Assembly: GCA_965212525.1 (NCBI GenBank)
Contig: CBDBVC010000059.1
Location: forward strand, 124,001-188,000
From: SZUA-38 sp965212525
GTDB taxonomy: Bacteria; Pseudomonadota; Gammaproteobacteria; Xanthomonadales; SZUA-38
DNA length: 64,000 nt
Reading direction: 5' to 3'
Part shown: positions 44,939 to 53,236 of the stretch, in pieces
Numbering within the stretch: the first letter of the stretch is position 1
Layout of the letters: every line of letters starts with the position of its first letter
Made by a program: the position numbers and the translations under genes
The notes under the pieces: generated by a model
What the model saw: only the letters and a program-made list of their open reading frames with translations
Told to the model about the DNA's origin: nothing
Databases searched by the model: none

Positions 44939-47614
44939 ATGTCAGTATCCCACGACCCCAGACAGGACATTGATCCTCTCGAAACCGATGAATGGCTGGA
45001 AGCACTGTCGGCCGTAATCCAGGCTGATGGCTCCGAACGGGCCCATTACCTGCTCGAACGCATGGTTGATCTGGCACGACGTTCGGGTGCACATCTGCCC
45101 TACGATGCCACCACCGCCTACCTGAATACCATCCCGGCTCATGCCGAGGCTCGCAGTGACGGCAACAATGAATTCGAGTGGCGACTGCGCTGCTGGATAC
45201 GCTGGAATGCCATGGCCATGGTGATACGCACCAATCGTGCCGATTCCAGTCTGGGCGGTCACATTGCCTCATTCGCATCCGCTGCCACGCTGTACGATGT
45301 GGGGTTCAATCATTTTTTCCATGCGCCCACCGACGGTCATGGTGGTGATCTGGTCTATTACCAGGGCCATTCATCACCTGGCATCTATGCCAGGGCATTC
45401 CTGGAAGGCCGGCTGACCGAGAAGCAGATGGACAATTTCCGTCGCGAGGTCGACGGCGAAGGCCTGTCATCCTACCCGCATCCCTGGCTGATGCCCGATT
45501 TCTGGCAGCTGCCAACCGTCTCGATGGGGCTGGGACCGATCATGGCCATCTATCAGGCACGGTTTCTGAAGTACCTGCACAACCGCGGTCTGGCTGATAC
45601 TGCCAACCGCAAGGTCTGGGCATTCTTAGGTGACGGTGAAACCGATGAGCCGGAATCCCTGGGTGCGATTTCGCTGGCCGGACGCGAACAGCTCGACAAT
45701 CTGGTGTTCGTCATCAACTGTAATCTGCAGCGTCTGGATGGTCCGGTTCGTGGTAACGGCAAGATTATCCAGGAACTGGAGGGTGTGTTCCGCGGTGCCG
45801 GCTGGAACGTTCTGAAGGTGATCTGGGGATCCTACTGGGATCCGCTGCTGGCCAAGGACACCAAGGGGCTGCTGAGAAAACGCATGGATGAATGTCTTGA
45901 CGGTGATTATCAGAACTACAAGGCCAAGGGTGGCAAGTACACCCGCGATCATTTCTTTGGCGCCTACCCGGAGCTCAAGGAAATGGTGGCCAACATGTCG
46001 GACAAGGACATCTGGCGACTGAATCGTGGTGGTCATGATCCGCACAAGGTGTATGCCGCCTACCATTCGGCGATGCAGCACACGGGACAGCCCACAGTGA
46101 TCCTGGCCAAGACCGTGAAGGGTTACGGCATGGGTGATGCCGGTGAGGCACAGAACATTACCCACCAGCAGAAGAAGATGGACGATGAGGCCGTTCGCGC
46201 CTTCCGGGATCGATTCAATATCCCGATTTCGGACGACGAACTGGCGGCGGTACCGTACTACAAGCCACCGGCAGATGCTCCGGAAATCAAGTACATGCAC
46301 GAGCAGCGCGAAAAGCTCGGCGGATACCTGCCAGCACGTCATGCCAATGAAACCGAACCACTCAAGGTGCCCGAGCTGGCCGCCTTCGAGTCGTTGTTGA
46401 AGGATACCGGCGACCGTCAGATATCGACCACCATGGCCTTTGTCCGCACACTGGCCATTATCCTGAGGGACAAGAACATCAAGGAGCGCGTGGTGCCGAT
46501 CGTGGCCGATGAGGCGCGCACATTCGGTATGGAAGGCATGTTCCGACAGCTCGGCATCTACTCCTCGATCGGCCAGCTGTACGAACCGGTCGATTCCGAT
46601 CAGCTGATGTATTACCGCGAAGAGAAAAACGGCCAGATCCTGCAGGAAGGCCTGACCGAGGCGGGTGCATTTTCGTCCTGGATTGCCGCGGCGACGTCCT
46701 ATGCCAACAGCAGTATCCAGATGATTCCCTTCTATATCTATTATTCGATGTTCGGGTTTCAGCGAATCGGCGACCTGGCCTGGGCTGCCGGCGACATGCG
46801 GGCACGTGGATTTCTGCTGGGTGGCACCTCGGGCCGAACGACACTGAACGGTGAAGGTCTGCAACACGAGGACGGTCACAGCCACATGATGTCGGCGACT
46901 ATCCCCAACTGTATTTCCTACGACCCGTCCTTCGCATATGAGGTGGCCGTGATCGTACAGGACGGTTTGCGCCGCATGTACCACGATCAGGAGGATGTCT
47001 ACTACTACATCACCGTGATCAACGAGAATCACAATCAGCCGGCCATGCCAAAGGGGGCTGAAGAGGGCATCCGCAAGGGCCTGTACAAGTTCCTGTCGGC
47101 TGGACGGGGCAAGCCCAGGGCAAGGGCCACACTGCTCGGTTGTGGTGCCATCATGCACGAAGTGATGGCAGCGGCCGACATGCTGAAGGAAGACTACAAG
47201 GTGGCCTGCGATATCTGGAGTGCCACCAGTTTCACCGAGCTGGGCCGTGAGGGTGCAGCCATTGAACGTTACAACCATCTGAATCCGGAGAAAAAACCCA
47301 AATCCAGCTATGTGGCCGACTGTCTGTCTGGCAGTGCCGGTCCCGTTGTCGCAGCCACGGATTATGTGCGCGCCTACGCCGATCAGATCCGGCCCTATAT
47401 CGATGCCGATTACACTGTACTCGGCACTGACGGTTACGGCCGTTCAGATACCCGTCCACAGCTCAGGCACTTTTTCGAGGTGGATCGCTATCACATCGCC
47501 TGGACCGTCGTGGTTCGGCTGGTGAAACTCGGTACACTGCCCGAATCCACGCTGAATGATGCGCGCAAGCGTTACCGCATCGATTCAGACAAGCCCAACC
47601 CGATGTCTGTGTAG
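44939..47614 (+). CDS. aceE: Pyruvate dehydrogenase E1 component, homodimeric type
   Basis: E1 decarboxylates pyruvate with thiamine diphosphate and transfers the acetyl group to lipoyl-E2. The 891-residue protein aligns from its first residues with the usual AceE start (DIDPLETDEWLEALSAVI). The thiamine motif is GDGETDEPES (from residue 231) with NCNLQRLDGPVRGNGKI. The C-terminal domain includes GTDGYGRSDTRPQLRHFFEVD. I chose the ATG at 44939 over the one at 44909 because it matches family starts. The aceF gene follows nine bases after the stop. Confidence 0.97.
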   Translation: MSVSHDPRQDIDPLETDEWLEALSAVIQADGSERAHYLLERMVDLARRSGAHLPYDATTAYLNTIPAHAEARSDGNNEFEWRLRCWIRWNAMAMVIRTNRADSSLGGHIASFASAATLYDVGFNHFFHAPTDGHGGDLVYYQGHSSPGIYARAFLEGRLTEKQMDNFRREVDGEGLSSYPHPWLMPDFWQLPTVSMGLGPIMAIYQARFLKYLHNRGLADTANRKVWAFLGDGETDEPESLGAISLAGREQLDNLVFVINCNLQRLDGPVRGNGKIIQELEGVFRGAGWNVLKVIWGSYWDPLLAKDTKGLLRKRMDECLDGDYQNYKAKGGKYTRDHFFGAYPELKEMVANMSDKDIWRLNRGGHDPHKVYAAYHSAMQHTGQPTVILAKTVKGYGMGDAGEAQNITHQQKKMDDEAVRAFRDRFNIPISDDELAAVPYYKPPADAPEIKYMHEQREKLGGYLPARHANETEPLKVPELAAFESLLKDTGDRQISTTMAFVRTLAIILRDKNIKERVVPIVADEARTFGMEGMFRQLGIYSSIGQLYEPVDSDQLMYYREEKNGQILQEGLTEAGAFSSWIAAATSYANSSIQMIPFYIYYSMFGFQRIGDLAWAAGDMRARGFLLGGTSGRTTLNGEGLQHEDGHSHMMSATIPNCISYDPSFAYEVAVIVQDGLRRMYHDQEDVYYYITVINENHNQPAMPKGAEEGIRKGLYKFLSAGRGKPRARATLLGCGAIMHEVMAAADMLKEDYKVACDIWSATSFTELGREGAAIERYNHLNPEKKPKSSYVADCLSGSAGPVVAATDYVRAYADQIRPYIDADYTVLGTDGYGRSDTRPQLRHFFEVDRYHIAWTVVVRLVKLGTLPESTLNDARKRYRIDSDKPNPMSV

Positions 47615-47623
47615 GAGGCCATC

Positions 47624-48994
47624 ATGTCAAATCTCACGGAAATCAGGGTTCCCGACATTGGCGATTTCGAGGGAATCGAAGTCATCGGCATACTCGTCGA
47701 TGCGGGTGATGTGATCGAGGCCGATCAGGCATTGATCGAACTGGAAAGTGACAAGGCCACCATGGAAGTGCCCAGTCCACAGGCAGGCAAGGTGGCAGAG
47801 CTCAAGCTCAGCGTGGGTGACAAGGTATCGGAAGGCGATCTTATTCTGATGCTGGAAGCCACGGCAGATCAGAGTGAATCAGAAGCTGAAGCGGAACAGC
47901 CCGAGACAGAAGACACAGAAATCGAATCCGAACCGGCACCAGAACGCGAACCCGAACCGGCATCCAGCGAACCACCGGCTGTTGCCGACACCAGTGGAAC
48001 GGCAACTGATGCAGGCACGCGACGTGAAGCCACACCGCCCGTGTCCTACGATGCCAGCGCCATCAAACTGGACGACAGACTTCCCAACGCCAGCCCCTCC
48101 GTACGCAAACTGGCTCGCGAGCTGGGTGTGCCCCTGACAGAGGTGACTGGTACAGGCCGCAAGGGACGCATCACGGCAGAGGATATCAAGGGATTCGTCA
48201 AGCAGGTCATGCACCGCAAGGGTAGTGGCCAGGCGGCAGAATCCGGCACCACAGGGTTGAGCCTGCTGGACTGGCCCAGTGTCGATTTCAGCAAGTTTGG
48301 CGAAATCGAAGTGGAGCCGCTGTCGCGTATCAAGAAAATCTCGGGGGCCAACCTGTCGCGCAACTGGGTGATGATTCCGCATGTCACCCAGCATGATGAA
48401 GCCGATGTGACCGAACTGGAAGCATTTCGCAAGGCGCACAAGGATCAGGCCCGGGAAAAAGGCATCGCGCTGACGCCACTGGCGTTCCTCATCAAGGCCT
48501 GTGTCGGTGCGCTTAAGGAGTTTCCTGCATTCAATGCCTCGCTTGATGCCAGCGGCGAATCACTGGTGCTGAAAAAATATTTCAATATCGGTGTGGCCGT
48601 GGATACACCTGACGGTCTGGTGGTGCCTGTGTTGCGTGACTGTGATCGCAAGTCGGTCTACGAGCTGGCGGCCGAACTGGGTGATGTCAGTGCCCGTGCT
48701 CGTGATCGCAAGCTGACACCGACCGACATGTCCGGTGGCTGTTTCTCGATTTCATCGCTCGGTGGTATCGGCGGCACAGCCTTTACGCCGATCATCAATG
48801 CCCCTGAAGTGGCCATTCTGGGGGTCTCGCGACATGCCCGTAAACCGGTCTGGAACGGGTCTGAGTTTGAACCACGGCTGGTACTTCCGCTATCACTGTC
48901 GTACGACCACCGCGTGATCGATGGGGCCTCGGCAGCCCGGTTTACCGGATACCTGTCGTGGATGATCTCGGATGTGAGGCGTCTGCTGCTGTGA
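47624..48994 (+). CDS. aceF: Dihydrolipoamide acetyltransferase (PDH E2), one lipoyl domain
   Basis: E2 forms the core of the pyruvate dehydrogenase complex and passes the acetyl group to CoA. The 456-residue protein has one lipoyl domain with the lipoylated Lys 44 in ESDKATMEVPSP, then a Glu/Pro-rich linker. A peripheral subunit-binding domain follows (SPSVRKLARELGVPLTEVTG, about 155-190), then the catalytic domain with DHRVIDGAS (His near 429). E. coli E2 has three lipoyl domains; a single one plus a lipoyl domain on E3 is the other common arrangement. The stop overlaps the next start. Confidence 0.96.
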   Translation: MSNLTEIRVPDIGDFEGIEVIGILVDAGDVIEADQALIELESDKATMEVPSPQAGKVAELKLSVGDKVSEGDLILMLEATADQSESEAEAEQPETEDTEIESEPAPEREPEPASSEPPAVADTSGTATDAGTRREATPPVSYDASAIKLDDRLPNASPSVRKLARELGVPLTEVTGTGRKGRITAEDIKGFVKQVMHRKGSGQAAESGTTGLSLLDWPSVDFSKFGEIEVEPLSRIKKISGANLSRNWVMIPHVTQHDEADVTELEAFRKAHKDQAREKGIALTPLAFLIKACVGALKEFPAFNASLDASGESLVLKKYFNIGVAVDTPDGLVVPVLRDCDRKSVYELAAELGDVSARARDRKLTPTDMSGGCFSISSLGGIGGTAFTPIINAPEVAILGVSRHARKPVWNGSEFEPRLVLPLSLSYDHRVIDGASAARFTGYLSWMISDVRRLLL

Positions 48995-49524
48995 CCGATC
49001 CGCGAGATCAGGGTGGCAACCACGAACACCACGGTATGGGGCGCGGCATGATCGTCGTCGCCAGCGTACTGGCGCTGGCGCTGATGACCTGGTTCTTCAA
49101 CGGCGTGCTCGATCGTCAGGTCAACCCCAATCGAAACCCGGACAGCCGGACCACGGCACAGTTCAATGAGGTGACCCTGGTGGCAAACCGTCAGGATCAG
49201 TATGTGGTCAGTGCCCGTCTCAACGGTCTCGAAGTGCCGGTGCTGGTCGATACCGGTGCCACAGATGTGGCGCTGTCACAGTCACTGGCACGGCGACTGG
49301 ATCTGCCTCGCGGCCGTACCATCCTTGCCTCAACCGCCAATGGTGTGGTCGAGGGGTACCAGACTCGTCTGGATGAAATCAGCGTGGGTTCCATCACCCT
49401 GTACGATGTCTCTGCCAGCGTGGTGCCGAACATGTCATCGCCCGATGTCCTGCTGGGCATGACGTTCCTTCGCGACCTGGAGATGATTCAGCGCGATGGC
49501 ATGCTGATCCTGAGACAGAATTGA
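48991..49524 (+). CDS. Membrane-anchored retropepsin-like aspartic protease (TIGR02281-like)
   Basis: This 177-residue protein has an N-terminal membrane helix (GMIVVASVLALALMTWFF) and a single retropepsin-like domain. The active-site motif is VPVLVDTGATDVALS and the flap/second motif is LLGMTFLRDLEMIQRDGMLIL. Such proteins are thought to work as dimers in the periplasm. The GTG at 48991 overlaps the aceF stop (GTGA), so I chose it over an upstream ATG at 48958 inside aceF. The gene sits between aceF and lpd, an odd place for a protease. Its target is unknown. Confidence 0.88.
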   Translation: MTDPRDQGGNHEHHGMGRGMIVVASVLALALMTWFFNGVLDRQVNPNRNPDSRTTAQFNEVTLVANRQDQYVVSARLNGLEVPVLVDTGATDVALSQSLARRLDLPRGRTILASTANGVVEGYQTRLDEISVGSITLYDVSASVVPNMSSPDVLLGMTFLRDLEMIQRDGMLILRQN

Positions 49525-49602
49525 TTTCAGCGAAATACTACGAATACAACACGACATATTTGCAGTGAACGCTGCCACCCAACAACCCAGTCAAGGTGAT
49601 AC

Positions 49603-51390
49603 ATGAGCAAGAGCATTACAGTTACGGTTCCCGACATCGGTGATTTCGCGGATATCCCGGTTATTGAAATCCTGGTTGCCGAGGGTGACACCATCGAGCC
49701 AGAACAGTCACTGATGACGCTGGAAAGTGACAAGGCCACACTGGAAGTGCCTGCTCCCGTTGCGGGAACCATCAGCAAGCTGATGGTTGCTGTTGGCGAT
49801 CTGGTGTCGGAAGGCACAGCCATCGCCGAAGTCATCGCTGAAGATGCAGCAGCAGCGGATGAACCTGCAGACAAAGAAGCGGCTGATCAGTCAGCCGAAA
49901 ATCAGGCGGATGACAGCGCTGGTGAGCCAGAAAATCCACAGCCGGAGCCTGCAGTTGCATCGACAGGTGCCGACAGTGACCTCAGCGCCGAGGTGGTGGT
50001 ACTTGGTTCCGGGCCAGGCGGATACACGGCAGCTTTCCGTGCTGCAGATCTGGGACTCGATGTCATCCTGATCGAGCGCTACGAGGTGCTCGGCGGTGTC
50101 TGTCTCAATGTCGGGTGCATACCGTCCAAGGCTCTGCTGCACACCGCAGAAGTCATAGACATGGCACAGGCCATGAAATCGCACGGGGTTGATTTTGGTG
50201 AGCCGAAAATCGATCTCGACCAGCTGCGTGGATTCAAGTCTTCGGTGGTCGGGCAGTTGAATTCCGGCCTTTCCGGCATGGCAAAGCAACGCGGTGTCCG
50301 TGTGGTAAAGGGCACCGGCGAATTTACCGGTCCGAATCAGATCAGGGTGAGTTCCGATGCCGGCGACAAGACCATCGGTTTCGAGAAGGCCATCATCGCG
50401 GCCGGTTCGCAGGCCATCAAACTCGGCGGTTTCCCCTGGGATGATCCGCGCATGATGGATTCGACCGACGCACTGGATCTGGCCGATGTGCCCGAGCGCC
50501 TGCTGGTCATCGGCGGCGGTATCATCGGTCTTGAGATGGCAACGGTGTACGAGGCGCTGGGCAGCAAGGTGACGATCTGCGAAATGCTCGATCAAATTAT
50601 GCCGGGCACAGACAAGGATCTTATTCGACCCCTTAACAAGCGCATCAGCAGGAAATACGAGGCCATCATGCTTCAGACCCGTGTCACCGGTATCGAGGCG
50701 ACCAATGACGGACTGGTGGCCAGCTTCGATGGCAAGCAGGCCACCGAGCCACAGACCTTCGACCGTGTGCTGGTCTCGATTGGGCGTTCACCCAATGGCG
50801 GCCAGATCAATTGCGGCCTGGCCGGGGTGAATGTCACTGATCGGGGATTTATTCCTGTCGACAATCAGATGCGCACCAATGTGCCGCATATCTTTGCCAT
50901 CGGTGATATTGTCGGTCAGCCCATGCTGGCACACAAGGCCACCCATGAAGGCAAGGTGGCGGCTGAAGTCTGCGCCGGCCACAAGAGTTTCTTCGATGCC
51001 CGAGTGATTCCATCTGTGGCCTACACCGATCCCGAGGTTGCCTGGGTCGGACTCACCGAACTGGAAGCAAAGGAGCAGGGTATTGAATACGAGAAAGGCG
51101 TGTTCCCCTGGGCGGCCAGTGGCCGTGCCATCGGCAATGCACGTACAGAGGGCCTGACCAAACTGCTGTTCGATCCGAAAACCGATCGCCTGCTGGGTGC
51201 CGGCATCACCGGGCCGCATGCCGGTGACCTGATCGCCGAATGCGTGCTGGCGATCGAGATGGGCTGTGATGCCAGTGATATTGGCCTCAGCATCCATCCG
51301 CATCCCACGCTGTCGGAAACGGTCGCCATGGCAGCCGAAGTGTTCGAGGGCACGATCACAGATCTGTACGTGCCTAAGAAAAAGCGCTGA
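49603..51390 (+). CDS. lpd: Dihydrolipoamide dehydrogenase (E3) with N-terminal lipoyl domain
   Basis: E3 reoxidises the lipoyl group using FAD and NAD. The 595-residue protein starts with a lipoyl domain (Lys 44 in ESDKATLEVPAP), then a Glu/Ala/Pro linker (about 85-125). The flavoprotein disulfide reductase part has the redox pair GGVCLNVGCIPSK (Cys 167 and 172), the NAD motif VIGGGIIGLEMA and the dimer-interface HPHPTLSE. The lipoyl-fused E3 complements the single lipoyl domain of the neighbouring E2. It ends eight bases from the end of the convergent DUF4442 gene. Confidence 0.97.
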   Translation: MSKSITVTVPDIGDFADIPVIEILVAEGDTIEPEQSLMTLESDKATLEVPAPVAGTISKLMVAVGDLVSEGTAIAEVIAEDAAAADEPADKEAADQSAENQADDSAGEPENPQPEPAVASTGADSDLSAEVVVLGSGPGGYTAAFRAADLGLDVILIERYEVLGGVCLNVGCIPSKALLHTAEVIDMAQAMKSHGVDFGEPKIDLDQLRGFKSSVVGQLNSGLSGMAKQRGVRVVKGTGEFTGPNQIRVSSDAGDKTIGFEKAIIAAGSQAIKLGGFPWDDPRMMDSTDALDLADVPERLLVIGGGIIGLEMATVYEALGSKVTICEMLDQIMPGTDKDLIRPLNKRISRKYEAIMLQTRVTGIEATNDGLVASFDGKQATEPQTFDRVLVSIGRSPNGGQINCGLAGVNVTDRGFIPVDNQMRTNVPHIFAIGDIVGQPMLAHKATHEGKVAAEVCAGHKSFFDARVIPSVAYTDPEVAWVGLTELEAKEQGIEYEKGVFPWAASGRAIGNARTEGLTKLLFDPKTDRLLGAGITGPHAGDLIAECVLAIEMGCDASDIGLSIHPHPTLSETVAMAAEVFEGTITDLYVPKKKR

Positions 51391-51398
51391 TTCTGAGT

Positions 51399-51854
51399 TC
51401 AGCGATTCTTGCGACGTACATACAGACGTTTGGTCACGCGTGCTACGGGCTCACCCGCATCATCCGTTATCATCAGTTCGAATTCCGGATAAATCTTTTC
51501 GCTGGAGTCGGCTTGCTCCCGGATCGATTCAACCCGGTCAGAATTGATGTCTATACGGCAATGTACGGTACCGCGCCCGGGACTGATGAATTCAATCTCG
51601 GCGGATTTGTCCCAGATAATATAATCCCGGCCCAGTGTGTTCATCAGCATGATCATGCAATGTGGATCAACCATGGCGTAGAGACTGCCGCCAAAGTGAG
51701 TCCGTACGGCATTGCGGTTGAACAGGCCCAGACGCATTCGCACATGAAGATGCGACCAGTCTTTGGCAACGGTGACGATCTTGATCCCCGTGCCCCAGTA
51801 GGGACCAAATACAGTATTGAGCAACCGGCGGTAGCGTTTCGGGGTCAGGTACAT
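51399..51854 (-). CDS. DUF4442/hotdog-fold thioesterase-like protein
   Basis: This 151-residue protein resembles DUF4442 hotdog proteins. It has N-terminal helix-rich YLTPKRYRRLLNTVFGPYWGTGI, the segment NAVRTHFGGSLYAMVDPHCMIMLM (hotdog helix) and a C-terminal VARVTKRLYVRRK. Members are probable acyl-thioesterase-like enzymes. No strong ribosome-binding site precedes the ATG. The gene stands alone, convergent with lpd. Upstream (51855-52009) I see no other gene. Confidence 0.8.
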   Translation of the reverse strand: MYLTPKRYRRLLNTVFGPYWGTGIKIVTVAKDWSHLHVRMRLGLFNRNAVRTHFGGSLYAMVDPHCMIMLMNTLGRDYIIWDKSAEIEFISPGRGTVHCRIDINSDRVESIREQADSSEKIYPEFELMITDDAGEPVARVTKRLYVRRKNR

Positions 51855-52009
51855 GGGCTGGGAATAATTATGGAATTCGGTGACAGACTAACCCGAGTCG
51901 AATCAGTCGACAAAGGAATAATCTTCAAGCTATCGAACTGTGACAGGGCTACTTGCTGAAAATGGTCGCCGGCAAGGCACGGACCTCACAGATTCGCGAT
52001 AAGCTATGA

Positions 52010-52453
52010 TCAGGTGTCGTCTTCATTCGCTGCAGACAGTTTGTCCAGCAGGCTGTTGAGGCGAAATTTCGACTTGATCGGCAGCACTGTAATTTCCAGT
52101 CCGGCATAGTGCCGGTTATGGCCCTTGATGGCTTCACACCAGCGAACCACTGCGCGCAGATCAATGAACTGCAAGTTACTCTCCCTGGAGTTTACCGCAA
52201 GGTGCAGCGCGAGAACCTGATCGGGCTCCAGTTCATGATTGCTCATGATGCACAAGCCGGTTTCACTAAGATTCAATGCGTGACCGACGATCTCGCCGGT
52301 ATCAGCATTGGTGATCGTGATGCGCTGTTCGAGATCACAGCGATCGTCTACGCGCTGGTTGTTTTCCTCTCTCTGCTTGGACTCGCTTTCTATTACATAG
52401 TTGTTGAGATCTATGTAATCCCTACTCGAGACTAATGACGACCGCTGACTCAT
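52010..52453 (-). CDS. PilZ-domain protein (c-di-GMP receptor-like)
   Basis: This 147-residue protein has the PilZ c-di-GMP-binding signature: RVDDR (RxxxR) near residue 34 followed by HALNLSETGLCI (NxSxxG). A C-terminal helix ends the protein. The ATG at 52453 has a near-perfect GGAGGA ribosome-binding site, which fixes the start and makes it overlap the CheX stop by 32 bases. The upstream genes encode a kinase, CheY and CheX, so c-di-GMP and phosphorelay signals may meet here. Confidence 0.88.
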   Translation of the reverse strand: MSQRSSLVSSRDYIDLNNYVIESESKQREENNQRVDDRCDLEQRITITNADTGEIVGHALNLSETGLCIMSNHELEPDQVLALHLAVNSRESNLQFIDLRAVVRWCEAIKGHNRHYAGLEITVLPIKSKFRLNSLLDKLSAANEDDT

Positions 52454-52868
52454 AATTCCTCCATAGTACAGGGATAATGTAAGACCGCAGATCCTGCGGC
52501 AATCTGATCCTGTCCGGCTTTCCATCCACCACAACGGGGACTGAAATCAGAAATTCCGAACCAAAATAACTGCGAGCGTTGCCCGCGATTGTGTTGGCCA
52601 CTTCACCTACCAGGTCACACATCGCATCGTGAGATGTGTCATCCTCACCAATGGTCAATAGCAGGTGCTTCAACAGACTGCCAGGTGCGGTGTAATACAC
52701 GCACCCCTTCTTGTGGCCTGAAATACCGATGATGCCAGTGTATTCATGCGCCATGGCATCGTCATTACTGCGCAGGTAAGGTGTCTGGATGGTTGCCGGA
52801 CTGGCCGACATCGTGCTGAAATAATGGATGGCACCATCGATAAACACCCTGAGATCCGACTCGTTCAT
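52422..52868 (-). CDS. CheX-like chemotaxis phosphatase
   Basis: This 148-residue protein matches the CheC/CheX/FliY class, which removes phosphate from CheY. The active motif ExxN is visible in DLVGEVANTIAGNARSYF (Glu 89, Asn 92), and the segments GIIGISG and KGCVYY fit CheX. It overlaps the CheY-like gene by four bases, so the phosphatase and its probable substrate are coupled. Confidence 0.88.
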   Translation of the reverse strand: MNESDLRVFIDGAIHYFSTMSASPATIQTPYLRSNDDAMAHEYTGIIGISGHKKGCVYYTAPGSLLKHLLLTIGEDDTSHDAMCDLVGEVANTIAGNARSYFGSEFLISVPVVVDGKPDRIRLPQDLRSYIIPVLWRNYESAVVISLE

Positions 52869-53236
52869 TGTTTTTTGCTGCCAATCAGCTTGGCCAGTGC
52901 ACCGGTGAGTTCCTGTTCCGTAAACGGTTTACATAGAAACCCATGTGCCCCTTTCTTCATGGCGGCGATGGCTGTCGCCTTGTCCTTGAGGGCAGAGACC
53001 ACCAGAATGATCAGGTTGGGATCAATTTCAAGTATCTTTTCGATACACTCACCACCGTCCATGTTGGGCATGGTCAGATCCATGGTGACAATTTCAGGCT
53101 TGCCGATTGTCATCATCTCTACCGCTTCCACACCGTTATAGGCCAGCCCGACTACTTCAAGGTTGAAGTCCTCGATGGCTCGCTGTATCCGGTTTCGGAT
53201 TATCATCGAGTCGTCGACAATCATCAATCGCATCAC
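52865..53236 (-). CDS. Single-domain CheY-like response regulator
   Basis: This 123-residue receiver domain has the acidic pair VDDS (Asp 8, 9), the phosphoacceptor Asp 53 in TMDLTMPNMDG and the conserved Lys in LCKPFTEQEL. There is no output domain, so it works by protein contact, as CheY does. It lies between the kinase that should phosphorylate it and the CheX that should dephosphorylate it, overlapping each by four bases. Confidence 0.93.
   Translation of the reverse strand: MMRLMIVDDSMIIRNRIQRAIEDFNLEVVGLAYNGVEAVEMMTIGKPEIVTMDLTMPNMDGGECIEKILEIDPNLIILVVSALKDKATAIAAMKKGAHGFLCKPFTEQELTGALAKLIGSKKQ

Noticed and set aside
45626..47278. A 550-codon open frame antisense to aceE
   Set aside because: It lies entirely within the strongly supported aceE gene on the other strand. 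The encoded sequence has no recognisable domain, and open antisense frames are expected from the codon bias.
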